Positions 18,319-28,865 are shown, numbered from the stretch's first letter. The stretch is DNA of 64,000 nucleotides from Cognatiluteimonas profundi (GCF_009792795.1 NZ_VKHQ01000003.1:549601-613600), one strand, 5' to 3'. Numbers and translations: made by a program. The notes: a model not told the origin generated them from the letters alone.

Positions 18319-19309
18319 CGCCCCCGCGACGCCGCTGTCGGGACTGCTCGACATTGGACTGTTCTACTGGGTGCTGGCCGCATTCCTGCTGTATGCGGCG
18401 TGGTGCAATGTGCGCCAACATCGCTGGACGCACGCCGGCTTCTGGTGCGTGCTCGGCGTGCTGATCGGCAGCGGCGACGCCATCCTGGCCGCAAAAAAAG
18501 CTGGGGATGCCCTGCCTGCGCAATGGGCCGGCATCGGCGTCATCGCGCTGGGCGTGCTGGCGATCCGCATGCACCGTGCGCCGATCGCCGAAGTCCCCGC
18601 GCAGCGCCGCATGGCATCGGCGCAACGGCTCGGCCATCGGCTGTTCGTGCCCGCATTGCTGATCCCGCTGCTCACGATTGCGACGGTGCTGGTCGGCCCA
18701 CGGCTGTCGATCGCCGGCCACCCATTGCTCGGCGAAGGCAGCGTCACGCTGATCGGGCTCGCGCTGGCAAGCGTGATCGCCGCGATCGCAGCCCTGCTCG
18801 TCACACGGGAGCCGGTCATCGCCGCGCCAGCGGAAGGACGTCGCCTGCTGGACGCAATGGGCTGGGCCGCCTTGCTGCCGCTGGTGCTCGCGACCCTGGG
18901 TGGTGTCTTCGCCGCCAGCGGCGTTGGCGAAGCGATCGCGGCACTGGTGTCGTCCGTCATCCCCACCCAGAGCGCGCTGGCCTGTGTTGTCGCCTACAGC
19001 CTCGGGATGGTCCTGTTCACCGTGATCATGGGCAATGCGTTCGCGGCATTCCCGGTGATGACGGCGGGCATCGGCCTGCCGCTGCTCGTGCACCTGCATG
19101 GCGCCAATCCCGCGATCATGGGCTCGCTCGGCATGCTCACCGGCTATTGCGGCACGCTGGTGACGCCGATGGCCGCCAACTTCAACCTGGTTCCGGCCGC
19201 TTTGCTGGAGCTCCAGGATCCCTATGCGGTGATCCGCGCACAATGGCCAACCGCACTCGCGCTGCTCATCGTCAACATGGCGTTGATGGCGGTGCTGGTA
19301 TTCCGTTGA
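18311..19309 (+). CDS. DUF979 membrane protein, predicted 5-oxoproline transporter subunit
   Basis: A 332-residue protein with about nine or ten hydrophobic helices across its length. It is the partner of the DUF969 protein, with overlapping genes. Features include MGNAFAAFPVMTAGIGLPLL and GMLTGYCGTLVTPMAANFNLVP, reminiscent of re-entrant loops in ion-coupled carriers. It most likely imports pyroglutamate across the inner membrane. Forty-nine bases separate it from pcp. Confidence 0.85.
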   Translation: MPSAPATPLSGLLDIGLFYWVLAAFLLYAAWCNVRQHRWTHAGFWCVLGVLIGSGDAILAAKKAGDALPAQWAGIGVIALGVLAIRMHRAPIAEVPAQRRMASAQRLGHRLFVPALLIPLLTIATVLVGPRLSIAGHPLLGEGSVTLIGLALASVIAAIAALLVTREPVIAAPAEGRRLLDAMGWAALLPLVLATLGGVFAASGVGEAIAALVSSVIPTQSALACVVAYSLGMVLFTVIMGNAFAAFPVMTAGIGLPLLVHLHGANPAIMGSLGMLTGYCGTLVTPMAANFNLVPAALLELQDPYAVIRAQWPTALALLIVNMALMAVLVFR

Positions 19310-19358
19310 GGGCAGCTCCACCCGCCCGTCCATGCACTGAAGAACCGACGACCGTCCA

Positions 19359-20018
19359 ATGTCCGATCCATCGCTTGCCCCCATCCTGCTGACCGGCTTC
19401 GCTCCGTTCGGCGGCGAGACCATCAACCCGAGCTGGGAAGCGGTCCAGGCACTGGATGGTGAGGTGCTGCGCGGGCGCCGCATCGTTTCGCGTCGCCTGC
19501 CTGTCGAATTCGACAACTCGCTGGATGTTCTGCGCGACCTGATCGACACATTCGATCCTGTGCTCGTGCTCTGCGTCGGCCAGGCCGGAGGCCGCGCGCA
19601 ACTGTCGATCGAGCGCGTCGCGATCAACATCGCCGATGCGCGCATTCCCGACAACGCCGGCGCGTCTCCCATCGATGCACCGGTCGTTCCCGGCGGCCCT
19701 GCCGGGTATTTCGCGACGCTGCCGATCAAGGCGATGCTCGTGGAGCTGCGCGCTGCAGGCATGCCCGCCGAAATTTCCCAGACCGCCGGCACCTATGTCT
19801 GCAATGCGGTGTTCTATGGACTGATGCACGCGCTGCGGGATCGGCCGCGCGCGCGCGGCGGATTCATCCACATCCCGTATTCACCGGAACAGGCAGCCCG
19901 CCATCCGGGTGCGCCGAGCCTGTCGGTGGGCGCGGTGGCGAAGTCGCTGCAGATCGCGCTCGAGGTGGCGCTGGCCACGGACGCCGACCTGCGCATGGCA
20001 GCCGGCGCAGAGAACTGA
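19359..20018 (+). CDS. pcp: Pyrrolidone-carboxylate peptidase
   Basis: A 219-residue C15 cysteine peptidase that removes N-terminal pyroglutamate from peptides in the cytoplasm. The start ILLTGFAPFGGETINPSWEAV is diagnostic. The catalytic triad is visible as E85 (LSIERVAIN), C148 (GTYVCNAVFYGLMH) and H171 (GFIHIPYSPEQ). It closes the salvage run and feeds free 5-oxoproline to PxpABC. Confidence 0.95.
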   Translation: MSDPSLAPILLTGFAPFGGETINPSWEAVQALDGEVLRGRRIVSRRLPVEFDNSLDVLRDLIDTFDPVLVLCVGQAGGRAQLSIERVAINIADARIPDNAGASPIDAPVVPGGPAGYFATLPIKAMLVELRAAGMPAEISQTAGTYVCNAVFYGLMHALRDRPRARGGFIHIPYSPEQAARHPGAPSLSVGAVAKSLQIALEVALATDADLRMAAGAEN

Positions 20019-20025
20019 CCGACGC

Positions 20026-20595
20026 TCAGGTACGCGGAAGCGTCACGCCGGTCTGTCCCTGGTATTTGCCGCCGCGATCCTTGTATGAGGTTTCGCAGAC
20101 TTCGTCCGACTGGAAGAACAGCATCTGCGCCACGCCCTCGTTGGCATAGATCCGCGCGGGCAGCGGCGTGGTGTTGCTGAACTCGAGTGTCACGTGGCCT
20201 TCCCACTCCGGCTCCAGCGGGGTCACGTTGACGATGATTCCGCAGCGCGCGTAGGTGCTCTTGCCCAGGCAGATGACGAGCGTGTCGCGCGGGATCCGGA
20301 AGAATTCCACCGTCCGCGCCAGCGCGAAGGAATTGGGCGGGATGATGCAGACGTCGGCATGCACGTCGACAAAACTGCCGGGGTCGAAGGCCTTGGGGTC
20401 GACGATGGTCGAATTGATGTTGGTGAAGACCTTGAATTCGCGCGAACAGCGCACGTCATAGCCGTAGCTGGAGGTGCCATAGCTGACGATGCGGTGCCCG
20501 TCGGCGGCGTGCTTGACCTGCTGCGGCTCGAATGGCTCGATCATCCCCTTGGATTCGGCCATGCGCCGGATCCAGCGATCACTCTTGATGGTCAT
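20026..20595 (-). CDS. dcd: dCTP deaminase
   Basis: A 189-residue enzyme that deaminates dCTP to dUTP, the precursor of dTMP. Conserved segments are [24 protein letters not shown] and [24 protein letters not shown], which contains the catalytic Glu. It ends 8 bases from pcp, convergent. A 119-base gap separates it from apbC upstream; TAGAAT on the minus strand at 20637-20632 is a candidate -10 box, 37 bases before the start. Confidence 0.95.
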   Translation of the reverse strand: MTIKSDRWIRRMAESKGMIEPFEPQQVKHAADGHRIVSYGTSSYGYDVRCSREFKVFTNINSTIVDPKAFDPGSFVDVHADVCIIPPNSFALARTVEFFRIPRDTLVICLGKSTYARCGIIVNVTPLEPEWEGHVTLEFSNTTPLPARIYANEGVAQMLFFQSDEVCETSYKDRGGKYQGQTGVTLPRT

Positions 20596-20714
20596 GCGAT
20601 GCGTACCGGCGGGTCGTGTGCGAAGCCGCGCATTCTACTAGCGCGCGCCCGTCAAAGGGCCGCCCGGAATCCGCGCCGGCCGAACCCGCCGGCCGGCGAT
20701 CCAGTACGCGCGCC

Positions 20715-21797
20715 TCAGCCCGCGAGCGAGGCGCCGATCGTGGCGCGCGCGCGTGGACGCATCGCCAGTTGCGCGGCCATCCGAAGGGCCGTCTCGCGAT
20801 AGGCCATGGCCACCGGGGAGCCCGGGGCGGACACGACGATCGGCACACCCGCGTCGCCCTGCTCGCGGATGCCGATCTCCAGCGGCAGGCTGCCGAGCAG
20901 GGGCACCCCGTACAGGCTGGACATCCGTTCAGCGCCGCCGTGCCCGAATACATGTTCGGCGTGACCGCAGTTGCTGCAGACATGCACGGCCATGTTCTCG
21001 ACCAGGCCGAGCACCGGCACCTGCACCTTCTCGAACATCTTCAGCGCCTTGCGCGCATCGAGCGTGGCGACATCCTGCGGGGTCGTGACGATGACCGCCC
21101 CGGCCACCGGGATCTTCTGCGCCAGCGTCAACTGGATGTCGCCCGTGCCAGGCGGCAGGTCCACGATGAGGTAATCCAGTCCGAGCTGGTCTTCGCCGCC
21201 CCAAAGGGTCTGCGTGAGCAGCTGCGTCAATGCCGATGTCGCCATCGGGCCGCGCCAGATCATCGGGGTGTCCTGCTCGACCATCAGGCCGATGGACATG
21301 GCCTCGATGCCGTGTGCCCGCATCGGCACGATCATCTTGCCGTCGGGGCTGTCCGGGCGACCGGAAAGCCCCAGCATCATTGGAATGCTCGGACCGTAGA
21401 CATCCGCGTCGAGCACGCCGACCCTGGCGCCCTCGGCTGCCAGCGCCAACGCCAGATTGACGGCTGTCGTGGACTTGCCGACACCGCCCTTGCCCGACCC
21501 GACCGCGATGACATTGCGGATGTGCGGCAGCGGCGAGACGTTCGGTTGCACCGCGTGCGGGACGATGCGATGCCGCAGGTCCAGGCTGGCAAGCCTCAAG
21601 CCGCTGCGGACAACAACAGCCTGGATGGCATCGCGCAAACGACCTTGTCCGTCCGCCGAGAGCGGATAGCCGAGTGTTATCGCCAGCGATGCCGCGCCTG
21701 CTTGTTCGCCGACCGCGATCCGCGCGCCGGTGTCCGACAGCGACAGGCCACTCGCCGGATCGACCACCTCGGAAAGGCGGATTTCCAGCTCACCCAT
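20715..21797 (-). CDS. apbC: Mrp/ApbC iron-sulfur cluster carrier protein
   Basis: A 360-residue protein: an N-terminal DUF59/MIP18-like domain (about 1-90), then a P-loop NTPase with a deviant Walker A, GSGKGGVGKST, and a CxxC (CSNCGHAEHVFG) that holds a bridging 4Fe-4S cluster. It delivers clusters to apo-proteins. The start is preceded by GGAGG. It lies divergent to DUF2147 and near metG, the mrp-metG pairing seen in many proteobacteria. Confidence 0.94.
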   Translation of the reverse strand: MGELEIRLSEVVDPASGLSLSDTGARIAVGEQAGAASLAITLGYPLSADGQGRLRDAIQAVVVRSGLRLASLDLRHRIVPHAVQPNVSPLPHIRNVIAVGSGKGGVGKSTTAVNLALALAAEGARVGVLDADVYGPSIPMMLGLSGRPDSPDGKMIVPMRAHGIEAMSIGLMVEQDTPMIWRGPMATSALTQLLTQTLWGGEDQLGLDYLIVDLPPGTGDIQLTLAQKIPVAGAVIVTTPQDVATLDARKALKMFEKVQVPVLGLVENMAVHVCSNCGHAEHVFGHGGAERMSSLYGVPLLGSLPLEIGIREQGDAGVPIVVSAPGSPVAMAYRETALRMAAQLAMRPRARATIGASLAG

Positions 21798-21953
21798 GTC
21801 GTTGCCTCCAAACCAGTGATTGTAACGACCAGCCCGGTGCGGCGTACCGATCCATGCCTTGGATCTCCGGACGCGCCCAGGTCGTTGAACGCCAGACCCA
21901 TCCAGCTGAACGCAACCGCGACTGGCCGCCGACCGTACTCCAGCGGATGCTGG

Positions 21954-21959
21954 TATAAA
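21954..21959 (+). promoter_or_regulatory. Candidate -10 box for the DUF2147 gene
   Basis: TATAAA in the 215-base gap between divergent apbC and DUF2147, 53 bases before the ATG. The -35 region (GACCGT) is weak. On the other strand TACAAT at 21824-21819 may serve apbC. Nothing else stands out in the gap. Confidence 0.35.
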
Positions 21960-22012
21960 TCCTGCTGGTCGAACGCGCCTGCCGTTCGCCCAACCATTCC
22001 TCTGGAGGGATC

Positions 22013-22456
22013 ATGCGAACGAAATTCATCCTGCTGCTTCTGGCCCTGCTGCCCTTGTCGGCCTTCGCCCAGAACACCCCGGTCGGCAAGTGGCGCACCA
22101 TCGACGACAAGACCGGCAAGGTGAAGTCCATCGTCGAGATCTACGAAACCACCGATGGCACCCTCGCGGGCAAGGTGGTCCAGGTCCTGGATTCCGACAA
22201 GGGTCCAAATCCCTTGTGCGACGCCTGCAAGGGCGCCAACCACAACAAGCCGATCACCGGAATGGTCATTGCCTGGGGGCTGCGCCACGAAGGCAACACC
22301 TGGGATGACGGAAGGATCCTCGACCCCAAGAACGGCAAGGTCTATTCGGCGAAGATGACCCCCGTCGAACAGGGCGCGAAGCTCGAAGTCCGCGGGTACA
22401 TGGGCTTTTCGCTGCTGGGCCGCAGCCAGACCTGGGTACGCGAAGCCGCGAACTGA
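22013..22456 (+). CDS. DUF2147 secreted protein
   Basis: A 147-residue protein with a signal peptide (about 1-19, ending A-F-A). The mature part has the DUF2147 pattern: PVGKWRTIDDKTGKVKSIVEIYETTDGTLAGKVVQV, a CDAC pair, then GRILDPKNGKVYSAKMTPVEQGAKLEVRGYMGFSLLGRSQTWVR, a lipocalin-like beta barrel. The function is unknown. GGAGGG just before the ATG fixes the start. Confidence 0.88.
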   Translation: MRTKFILLLLALLPLSAFAQNTPVGKWRTIDDKTGKVKSIVEIYETTDGTLAGKVVQVLDSDKGPNPLCDACKGANHNKPITGMVIAWGLRHEGNTWDDGRILDPKNGKVYSAKMTPVEQGAKLEVRGYMGFSLLGRSQTWVREAAN

Positions 22457-22570
22457 GACCTGTCGCCAGCGCGGCCTGCATCGGCAGGCCGCGCATCGGC
22501 TCGGATCCGGCGTTTTCGATAGTCATTTTTGATCGTGCGACAATCGTCGGCCGCTCCGACACTGCCCGCC

Positions 22571-24628
22571 ATGCCACGCACGAAGGTCGTTACCTGCGCC
22601 CTGCCCTACGCCAACGGCGCACTGCACCTGGGTCACCTGGTTGGTTACATCCAGGGCGATATCTGGACCCGCGCACGCAGGCTGGCCGGCGATACCGTCC
22701 ACTTCGTCTGCGCTGACGACACCCACGGCACGCCGATCATGCTGGCCGCCGAAAAGGCCGGATTGCAGCCCGAAACCTACATCGCCGGCATCCAGGCCGG
22801 CCACGAACGCGATTTCGCTGCCTTCGGCGTCGCCTTCGACCACTACGATTCGACCCACTCGGCCCACAATCGCGCCCTGACCGAAGCCATCTTCGCGCGG
22901 CTCGAGAACAACGGCCACATCAGCCACCGCAGCGTTGCCCAGCTCTACGATCCCGTGCGCGGGATCTTCCTGCCGGACCGCTATATCAAGGGCATCTGCC
23001 CCAACTGCGGGACGCCTGACCAGTACGGCGACAATTGCGAGCATTGCGGCGCGACATACGCCCCCACCGACCTGAAGGAACCACGCTCGGTGCTCAGCGG
23101 CGCCGAGCCCGAACTGCGCGAATCAGGGCATTTCTTCTTCGAAGTCGGGCAATTCGCGGATTTCCTGCGCGAATGGCTGGCGGGTGACGTCGCGGTCCCC
23201 GCCGTCAAGGCCAAGCTGCTGGAATGGCTCGACGGGGAAGGCGGCATCCGTGCGTGGGACATCTCGCGCGATGCTCCTTACTTCGGCTTCGAGATCCCCG
23301 GCCATCCGGGCAAGTATTTCTACGTCTGGCTCGATGCACCGATCGGCTACCTGAGCAGCCTGCAGGTGCTGTGCGAACGCGAGGGACTGAATGTCTTCTC
23401 CTTCCTTGCCCATGACAGCGACGCCGAATTGCACCACTTCATCGGCAAGGACATCGTCACCTTCCACGGACTGTTCTGGCCGGCGGTCCTGCACGGGGCC
23501 GGCTTCCGCGCGCCGACGCGCCTGCACGTCAACGGCTACCTCACCGTTGGCGGCGCCAAGATGTCGAAGTCGCGCGGCACCTTCGTCATGGCCCGGACCT
23601 ACCTGGATTGCGGGCTCGATCCGGAGGCGCTGCGCTATTACTTCGCCGCCAAATCCGCGGGCAGCGTCGACGATGTCGACCTGAACCTGGCCGACTTCAC
23701 CGCGCGGGTCAATGCCGACCTCGTGGGGAAATTCGTCAACCTTGCCAGCCGCTGCGCTGGTTTCATCGAGAAGCGTTTCGACGGCATGCTTGCGTCGACG
23801 CTGCCAGAACCCGCGATGTACGAACGGTTCAAGGCGCAGGTCGCAATGGCGGCGGATGCCTATGCACGCAACGATGCGGCGGCCGTGCTGCGCATGGCGA
23901 TGGCCTTGGCCGACGAGGCCAACAAGTACATCGACGAGCGCAAGCCCTGGATCCTGGCCAAGCAGGCCGATGGCGACGCAGCACTGCAAGGCGTCTGTTC
24001 GCAGGGCCTGAACCTGTTCCGCATCATTGCCGGCATGCTGAAGCCTGTGCTCCCGCGCGTGGCCGCAGAGGCCGAGCGCTTCCTCGATGCGGAGGTGTCG
24101 CACTGGGACGATCTCGACCAACCCCTGCTTGGCCGCCGCATCCATGCGTATTCCCCATTGTTCACCCGGATCGACCCCAAGGATCTCGAGAAGATGACCG
24201 AAGCCAGCCGGGAGTCGCTGCCAGGCTCCAATGCAATCCCCGCGCCAGCGCCCACGGCAACGCCAGCGGTTGTCGCTGGTCCCCGCGACTCGGCAGCCAG
24301 CATCGGCATCGAGGATTTCGCCCGGCTCGACCTGCGCATCGCGCGCGTCCTTGCCTGCGATCCGGTCGAGGGATCCGACAAACTCCTGCGTTTCCAACTC
24401 GATGCGGGCGAGCTGGGCAAGCGCCAGATCTTCTCCGGCATTCGCGCCAGCTACGGTGATCCGTCGGCACTCGTCGGGCGCAACGTCGTCTTCATCGCCA
24501 ACCTGGCGCCGCGAAAAATGCGCTTCGGCATCAGCGAAGGCATGATCCTGTCGGCAGGCTCCGATTCGGGCGATCTGTACCTGCTCGATGCCGACACCGG
24601 TGCGAAGCCGGGCATGCCGGTGAAGTGA
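22571..24628 (+). CDS. metG: Methionyl-tRNA synthetase
   Basis: A 685-residue class I synthetase. The HIGH motif appears as HLGH, the zinc knuckle has two CxxC pairs ([18 protein letters not shown]), and KMSKS reads KMSKSRG. A C-terminal tRNA-binding (OB) domain follows a Pro/Ala-rich linker from about residue 585. The start [16 protein letters not shown] is preferred over a frame-extending start 14 codons upstream. The stop overlaps the ferredoxin start (GTGA). Confidence 0.97.
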   Translation: MPRTKVVTCALPYANGALHLGHLVGYIQGDIWTRARRLAGDTVHFVCADDTHGTPIMLAAEKAGLQPETYIAGIQAGHERDFAAFGVAFDHYDSTHSAHNRALTEAIFARLENNGHISHRSVAQLYDPVRGIFLPDRYIKGICPNCGTPDQYGDNCEHCGATYAPTDLKEPRSVLSGAEPELRESGHFFFEVGQFADFLREWLAGDVAVPAVKAKLLEWLDGEGGIRAWDISRDAPYFGFEIPGHPGKYFYVWLDAPIGYLSSLQVLCEREGLNVFSFLAHDSDAELHHFIGKDIVTFHGLFWPAVLHGAGFRAPTRLHVNGYLTVGGAKMSKSRGTFVMARTYLDCGLDPEALRYYFAAKSAGSVDDVDLNLADFTARVNADLVGKFVNLASRCAGFIEKRFDGMLASTLPEPAMYERFKAQVAMAADAYARNDAAAVLRMAMALADEANKYIDERKPWILAKQADGDAALQGVCSQGLNLFRIIAGMLKPVLPRVAAEAERFLDAEVSHWDDLDQPLLGRRIHAYSPLFTRIDPKDLEKMTEASRESLPGSNAIPAPAPTATPAVVAGPRDSAASIGIEDFARLDLRIARVLACDPVEGSDKLLRFQLDAGELGKRQIFSGIRASYGDPSALVGRNVVFIANLAPRKMRFGISEGMILSAGSDSGDLYLLDADTGAKPGMPVK

Positions 24629-25077
24629 GCGCGGCAAGTCACGAGCGTGACGCGCTTGTGGAACGGCTCGACCGCCTGCTTCCGCAGACGCAGTGCGGGC
24701 AATGCGGTTATCCCGGCTGCCGTCCGTACGCCGCAGCCATGGCTACCGGCCTTGCAGGCGTCGACCACTGTCCGCCCGGGGGCGATGCGGGTGCACGCTC
24801 GCTCGCGCACGTTCTCGGCCTTGCGCCCAGTCCATTCGATCGCCATCGCGGCACGCACAAGCCAGCACAGGTGGCGATGGTGGTCGAGGCCGATTGCATC
24901 GGCTGCACGAAGTGCATCCAGGCCTGTCCTGTCGACGCGATCATCGGCGCCGGCAAGCACATGCATACCGTGATCGAGGCGCTATGCACCGGCTGCGAAC
25001 TGTGTGTTCCCGCATGCCCGGTGGATTGCATCGTGCTGTTGCCGCCGTTGGCCTCCCAGCCCGCAGGCATGGATTGA
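24625..25077 (+). CDS. rnfB: RnfB-like Fe-S protein without membrane anchor
   Basis: A 150-residue protein with the RnfB-type Fe-S domain ([20 protein letters not shown]) followed by two 4Fe-4S ferredoxin motifs ([16 protein letters not shown] and [16 protein letters not shown]). RnfB normally has an N-terminal membrane helix and acts in the Rnf NADH:ferredoxin pump. Here that helix is missing and no other rnf gene is in the window, so it is more likely a soluble electron carrier of RnfB descent. GTG start overlapping the metG stop. Confidence 0.85.
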   Translation: MSAASHERDALVERLDRLLPQTQCGQCGYPGCRPYAAAMATGLAGVDHCPPGGDAGARSLAHVLGLAPSPFDRHRGTHKPAQVAMVVEADCIGCTKCIQACPVDAIIGAGKHMHTVIEALCTGCELCVPACPVDCIVLLPPLASQPAGMD

Positions 25078-25096
25078 GCGGCGACGCGGGCCTGCG

Positions 25097-26035
25097 TCAG
25101 TGCTTCCGGCCGGGGCACGCGGAACACACGCGTTCAACGCGATAACCCCTGGCGCGCAGCTTCTCGACAACGCCGTCGCTGCCGAGAAGATGCAGCGCGC
25201 CCACCACGACCAGCGTCGTCGACCGATCAGGTGACGCAAGGCGTCTCTCGATCTGCGGAACCCATGCGTCGTTGCGGTCGATGTCGATGTGCCGATAGAG
25301 CTTCGGGTAGTCGCGCTTCATCGCGGCAGCCATCACGGTCCATAGCGTCGCTGCGTCCCCGCGGCGCCAGGCTGCATGCAAGGTCTCCAACTCGTGGTTG
25401 CCCGGTTCCGAATCGCCCAGCGCTTCAGCCAGGAACTGCAGTTGCTCGTCGCGATCCATGGCTGCGAGGAAGGCGATCTGCTGGGCGCCGGTTTCCAGGC
25501 CTGCCACGGGCTTGCCGGCGGCCGCCGCTGCGCTGGCGAAGTGTTCATCCAGTCCGAGCGCGGGATCCAGCCCCTGCTCCTGCATCCCGACCACGCTGAT
25601 CATCAAGCCGGCAAGCCACGGCCGGAACTGCTGCAGCATCTCCGGCGTGATCCCCGATGCCTTTCCGCTGCGTGCGTCCGATGCGAACCACCCGGCGAGC
25701 TTCTGGCGCAGCAACGGATCCAGGTCGTCATCCAGTCGCGTGCCGTCCACACGCAATCCGGCCTGCCGCATCTGCATGGCCAGCGCCGGCGACGCCATCT
25801 CCTGCGGCGGGATTTCGAACATCAGCGCCTGCGCATCGCCGAAGGCCTTGTCGACATCCGCCGACAAGGGATAGTCACCAGGCTTGAGCAGGTGGAAGGA
25901 TCCCAGCAGGTACACGCTGCTGTCCGCGTCGGACACCTTCCACAACAAGGGAACCGGCGGCGATGCCGAGGCAGCGAACGTCGCAACCGCAAGCAGCAGC
26001 GTCGTCAGGAAAGTCAACGCAGAACGGGCGCGCAT
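25097..26035 (-). CDS. TraB/GumN family secreted protein
   Basis: A 312-residue protein with an N-terminal signal (MRARSALTFLTTLLLAVATFAASA). The mature part starts PPVPLLWKVSDADSSVYLLGSFHLLKPGDYPL, the TraB/GumN signature, and ends VVVGALHLLGSDGVVEKLRARGYRVERV; the two GxxH-type segments resemble the metal sites of the TIKI/TraB peptidase fold. Substrate unknown. It follows the DUF1684 gene by 8 bases on the same strand and probably shares the mutL transcript. Confidence 0.88.
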   Translation of the reverse strand: MRARSALTFLTTLLLAVATFAASASPPVPLLWKVSDADSSVYLLGSFHLLKPGDYPLSADVDKAFGDAQALMFEIPPQEMASPALAMQMRQAGLRVDGTRLDDDLDPLLRQKLAGWFASDARSGKASGITPEMLQQFRPWLAGLMISVVGMQEQGLDPALGLDEHFASAAAAAGKPVAGLETGAQQIAFLAAMDRDEQLQFLAEALGDSEPGNHELETLHAAWRRGDAATLWTVMAAAMKRDYPKLYRHIDIDRNDAWVPQIERRLASPDRSTTLVVVGALHLLGSDGVVEKLRARGYRVERVCSACPGRKH

Positions 26036-26043
26036 GCGGAAGC

Positions 26044-27000
26044 TCAATGGTTGCCCGGCTTGGCGTAGGCCTTTTCGCCCGCGGTGATCGCGAGGTCCAA
26101 GCGGTTCTCGGGTGGCGGCAAGGGACACGTGGCGAACGACGTGAACGCACAAGGTGGGTTACGCGACTGGTTGAAGTCGAGCAACACGTTGCCTTGCGCA
26201 TCGGGCATGGGTGCATCGAGGAAGCGTCCCGCGCCGTAGCTGCCGTGGCCGTTGGTGCGATCCGCGAAGACGAGGAACAGCACGCCTTCGCCCTCATCGA
26301 GCGCTTCGAGCTTCCAGGCCTTGCCGTCGTGCTCGAACTCGACCGTTCCGGGATTGGACATGGCATCCATGCTGCCGATGATGTTGGCGACTTCCATCGT
26401 CCGCCCGGACTCATGCGGGACGAACTTTGCCTTCACCAGCCACGATGGGTCCGCCGGCCAATAGTCGAGCCCTGCGAACTGCAGGCGCGTGGGGGCATCC
26501 GCATGCCTGACGCGCAAGGCATGGCGGCCACTGCGCTCGACCACGGTCGCCGCCCCCTTGCCCTCGTCGAATCCGATCACGCTCGCGCCACCGGTTTCCA
26601 CGTCGGTTCGCAGCGTCACCTCGCCCGTAAGCGGCTTGTCGTCCAGGGTGAGCGCGGCCGACTGGTCGGGAACGAAGCGCACGCCCTTGGCGTCGACCGT
26701 GACCATGCCAAGGTGCGATGGTCCCATCGCCAAGCGGATGCCGTTGTCGGCCGCGCTTCCGATGTAATGCGCGCCCGGATCCAGCCAATGCAGCCCGACG
26801 AGGCTGGTCCAGCCGTCGGGCTTGAGCAATGTCGCCCGGCGTGTCTCGCGCCACAGTCGCTCAGTGCGTGCGAAAGCCGATTCGGCGGCTGGCTGCATGG
26901 ATTTCCCGGAGTTGGTGTCGTCGTCGTTGCGATGACAGGCCGTCGCCAGGCCCGTCAAGGCGATCATCGTTGCCAGCATCTGTCGGTGCGCACGCAGCAT
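26044..27000 (-). CDS. DUF1684 lipoprotein
   Basis: A 318-residue DUF1684 protein. The start [22 protein letters not shown] gives a lipobox (L-A-T-A-C) and its ATG overlaps the mutL stop by one base. The family region has RFRNPPCAFTSFATCPLPPPENRL-like text near the end (here SRNPPCAFTSFATCPLPP), typical of DUF1684. Function unknown. Its fixed overlap with mutL shows co-transcription, although no link to repair is apparent. Confidence 0.87.
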   Translation of the reverse strand: MLRAHRQMLATMIALTGLATACHRNDDDTNSGKSMQPAAESAFARTERLWRETRRATLLKPDGWTSLVGLHWLDPGAHYIGSAADNGIRLAMGPSHLGMVTVDAKGVRFVPDQSAALTLDDKPLTGEVTLRTDVETGGASVIGFDEGKGAATVVERSGRHALRVRHADAPTRLQFAGLDYWPADPSWLVKAKFVPHESGRTMEVANIIGSMDAMSNPGTVEFEHDGKAWKLEALDEGEGVLFLVFADRTNGHGSYGAGRFLDAPMPDAQGNVLLDFNQSRNPPCAFTSFATCPLPPPENRLDLAITAGEKAYAKPGNH

Positions 27001-28775
27001 CAACGTCCTCGCAGGAACCAGGAATCGATGTCGCCCAGGGTGAAATGCGCCCAGGTCGGACGACCATGATTGCATTGTCCCGAGCGCAGGGTCGCCTCCA
27101 TCTCGCGCAGCAAGGCATTCATCTCCGCGATGGATAGCCGCCGATGTGCGCGGACCGCCGCATGGCAGGCCATCGTCGACAGCAAGCCGTCGCGCGCGTC
27201 GGTGACCCGGCGGCTGCCACCATGCTCGCGCAGGTCGGCCAGCACGTCGCGCAACAAGGTGGCGACGTCGCCTTCGGCAAGCAACGCCGGGACCCCACGC
27301 AGCAGCAGCGACTGCACGCCGGCACGCGACACGTCGAAACCCAATAGCGCCAAGGTCCGCGACTCGCGCTCGGCGCAGTCGGCATCGCGCTCGGAAACCG
27401 CGATCGACTGCGGGACCAGCAGCGGCTGCACGCGCAGGCCGACGCTGTCATGTGCGGTCTTCAGTTTCTCGTAGCCGATGCGCTCGTGCGCCGCATGCAT
27501 GTCGACGACGATCAGGCCTTCCCTGTTTTCCGCGAGGATGTAGATCCCGTGCAGCTGCGCGATCGCATAGCCCAGTGGCGGCACCGCTTCGTCGGCATCC
27601 GGCTGCGACGGCTGGTCGCCGCCCGTCGACGACGGCCCATCGGAGCGCGACCCGTGCAATGCCGCATATCCAGAGCGCAATTCATCGATCCGCAGCGCGA
27701 GGTCCGGTTGCGGCATGGCCCATCGCGATGGTCCAGCCATCGACGCGGGCGAGGCAACCGACGCGTCCATGGCAGCGCCGGCGCGCGTATCGGCAAGCGC
27801 CTCCTGCAGCGTCCTGTAGACGAAGTCATGGATCAGGCGTGATTCGCGGAAGCGCACCTCGTGCTTGGCGGGATGCACGTTGACGTCGACCGCACGCGGG
27901 TCCAGTTCCAGGAACAGGACGTACGCCGGCTGGCGCCCATGGAACAGCACGTCCGAATACGCCTGCTTGATCGCATGGGAGACACTGCGATCGCGGATCC
28001 CGCGGCCGTTGACGTAGAGATACTGCTGGTCGGCGCTGGCGCGGTTGTACACCGGTCGCGCGATCCAGCCGTGCAGCCGCAGGCCGGCTGCCGAATGATC
28101 GATGCGCAGCGTATTGCCGCCAAATTCGGCGCCCAGTGTCTCCGTCAGGCGCTCGGTCGAGGCGAACATGGCATCGCCGCGGTAACGACGCGTCGGCTTG
28201 TTGTTGTGCGACACGCGCAATTCGACATCGGGCCGGGCGAGTGCGAGCGAGCGCAGCCATTCCTCGATATGGCCGAGTTCCGTGCGCTCGGCGCGCATGA
28301 ACTTGCGCCGGGCGGGCACGTTGAAGAACAGGTCGCGCACCTCGACCGTGGTGCCGCGCGGATGGTTCCGGGGCGTGATGTCGCCAACCCGTCCGCCGTC
28401 GACCTGCAGCGCCGCGCCGTGTTCACTGGAAACGTGCCGGGAGGCCAACATGAAGCGGCTGACGGACGCGATCGACGGCAGCGCTTCACCGCGAAACCCC
28501 AGCGTCGAGACCGACTCAAGGTCGTCGAGCGAAGTGATCTTGCTGGTTGCGTGTCGCGCAATCGCCAACGGCAGGTCGCCTGCCGCGATGCCCTCGCCAT
28601 CGTCGCGGATGCGGATCAGGCGTGCGCCACCTTCTTCCAGGTCGATGTCGATGCGTCGCGCGCCGGCATCCAGTGCGTTCTCGACCAGCTCCTTGACCAC
28701 GGACGCAGGGCGTTCCACCACCTCGCCGGCAGCGATCTGGTTGATGAGGGTGTCGGGAAGCTGACGAATCGTCAC
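27000..28775 (-). CDS. mutL: DNA mismatch repair protein MutL, endonuclease type
   Basis: A 591-residue protein. The GHKL ATPase domain has [34 protein letters not shown] and [12 protein letters not shown]. The C-terminal domain carries [12 protein letters not shown] from D425, which fits the DxHA(x2)E(x4)E metal motif of nicking MutL proteins, and CNHGRP (C568). So repair probably does not need MutH, and none is in the window. It follows the amidase gene at 90 bases, in the conserved amiB-mutL order. Confidence 0.95.
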   Translation of the reverse strand: MTIRQLPDTLINQIAAGEVVERPASVVKELVENALDAGARRIDIDLEEGGARLIRIRDDGEGIAAGDLPLAIARHATSKITSLDDLESVSTLGFRGEALPSIASVSRFMLASRHVSSEHGAALQVDGGRVGDITPRNHPRGTTVEVRDLFFNVPARRKFMRAERTELGHIEEWLRSLALARPDVELRVSHNNKPTRRYRGDAMFASTERLTETLGAEFGGNTLRIDHSAAGLRLHGWIARPVYNRASADQQYLYVNGRGIRDRSVSHAIKQAYSDVLFHGRQPAYVLFLELDPRAVDVNVHPAKHEVRFRESRLIHDFVYRTLQEALADTRAGAAMDASVASPASMAGPSRWAMPQPDLALRIDELRSGYAALHGSRSDGPSSTGGDQPSQPDADEAVPPLGYAIAQLHGIYILAENREGLIVVDMHAAHERIGYEKLKTAHDSVGLRVQPLLVPQSIAVSERDADCAERESRTLALLGFDVSRAGVQSLLLRGVPALLAEGDVATLLRDVLADLREHGGSRRVTDARDGLLSTMACHAAVRAHRRLSIAEMNALLREMEATLRSGQCNHGRPTWAHFTLGDIDSWFLRGR

Positions 28776-28865
28776 GGTGACGGCAGGCTCGATGGCGCGC
28801 TGGACGCCAGCGTGGCGCCATGAAGCGGATGAGCCCGGATGATAACGACCGCGCGTGAGGATCGA

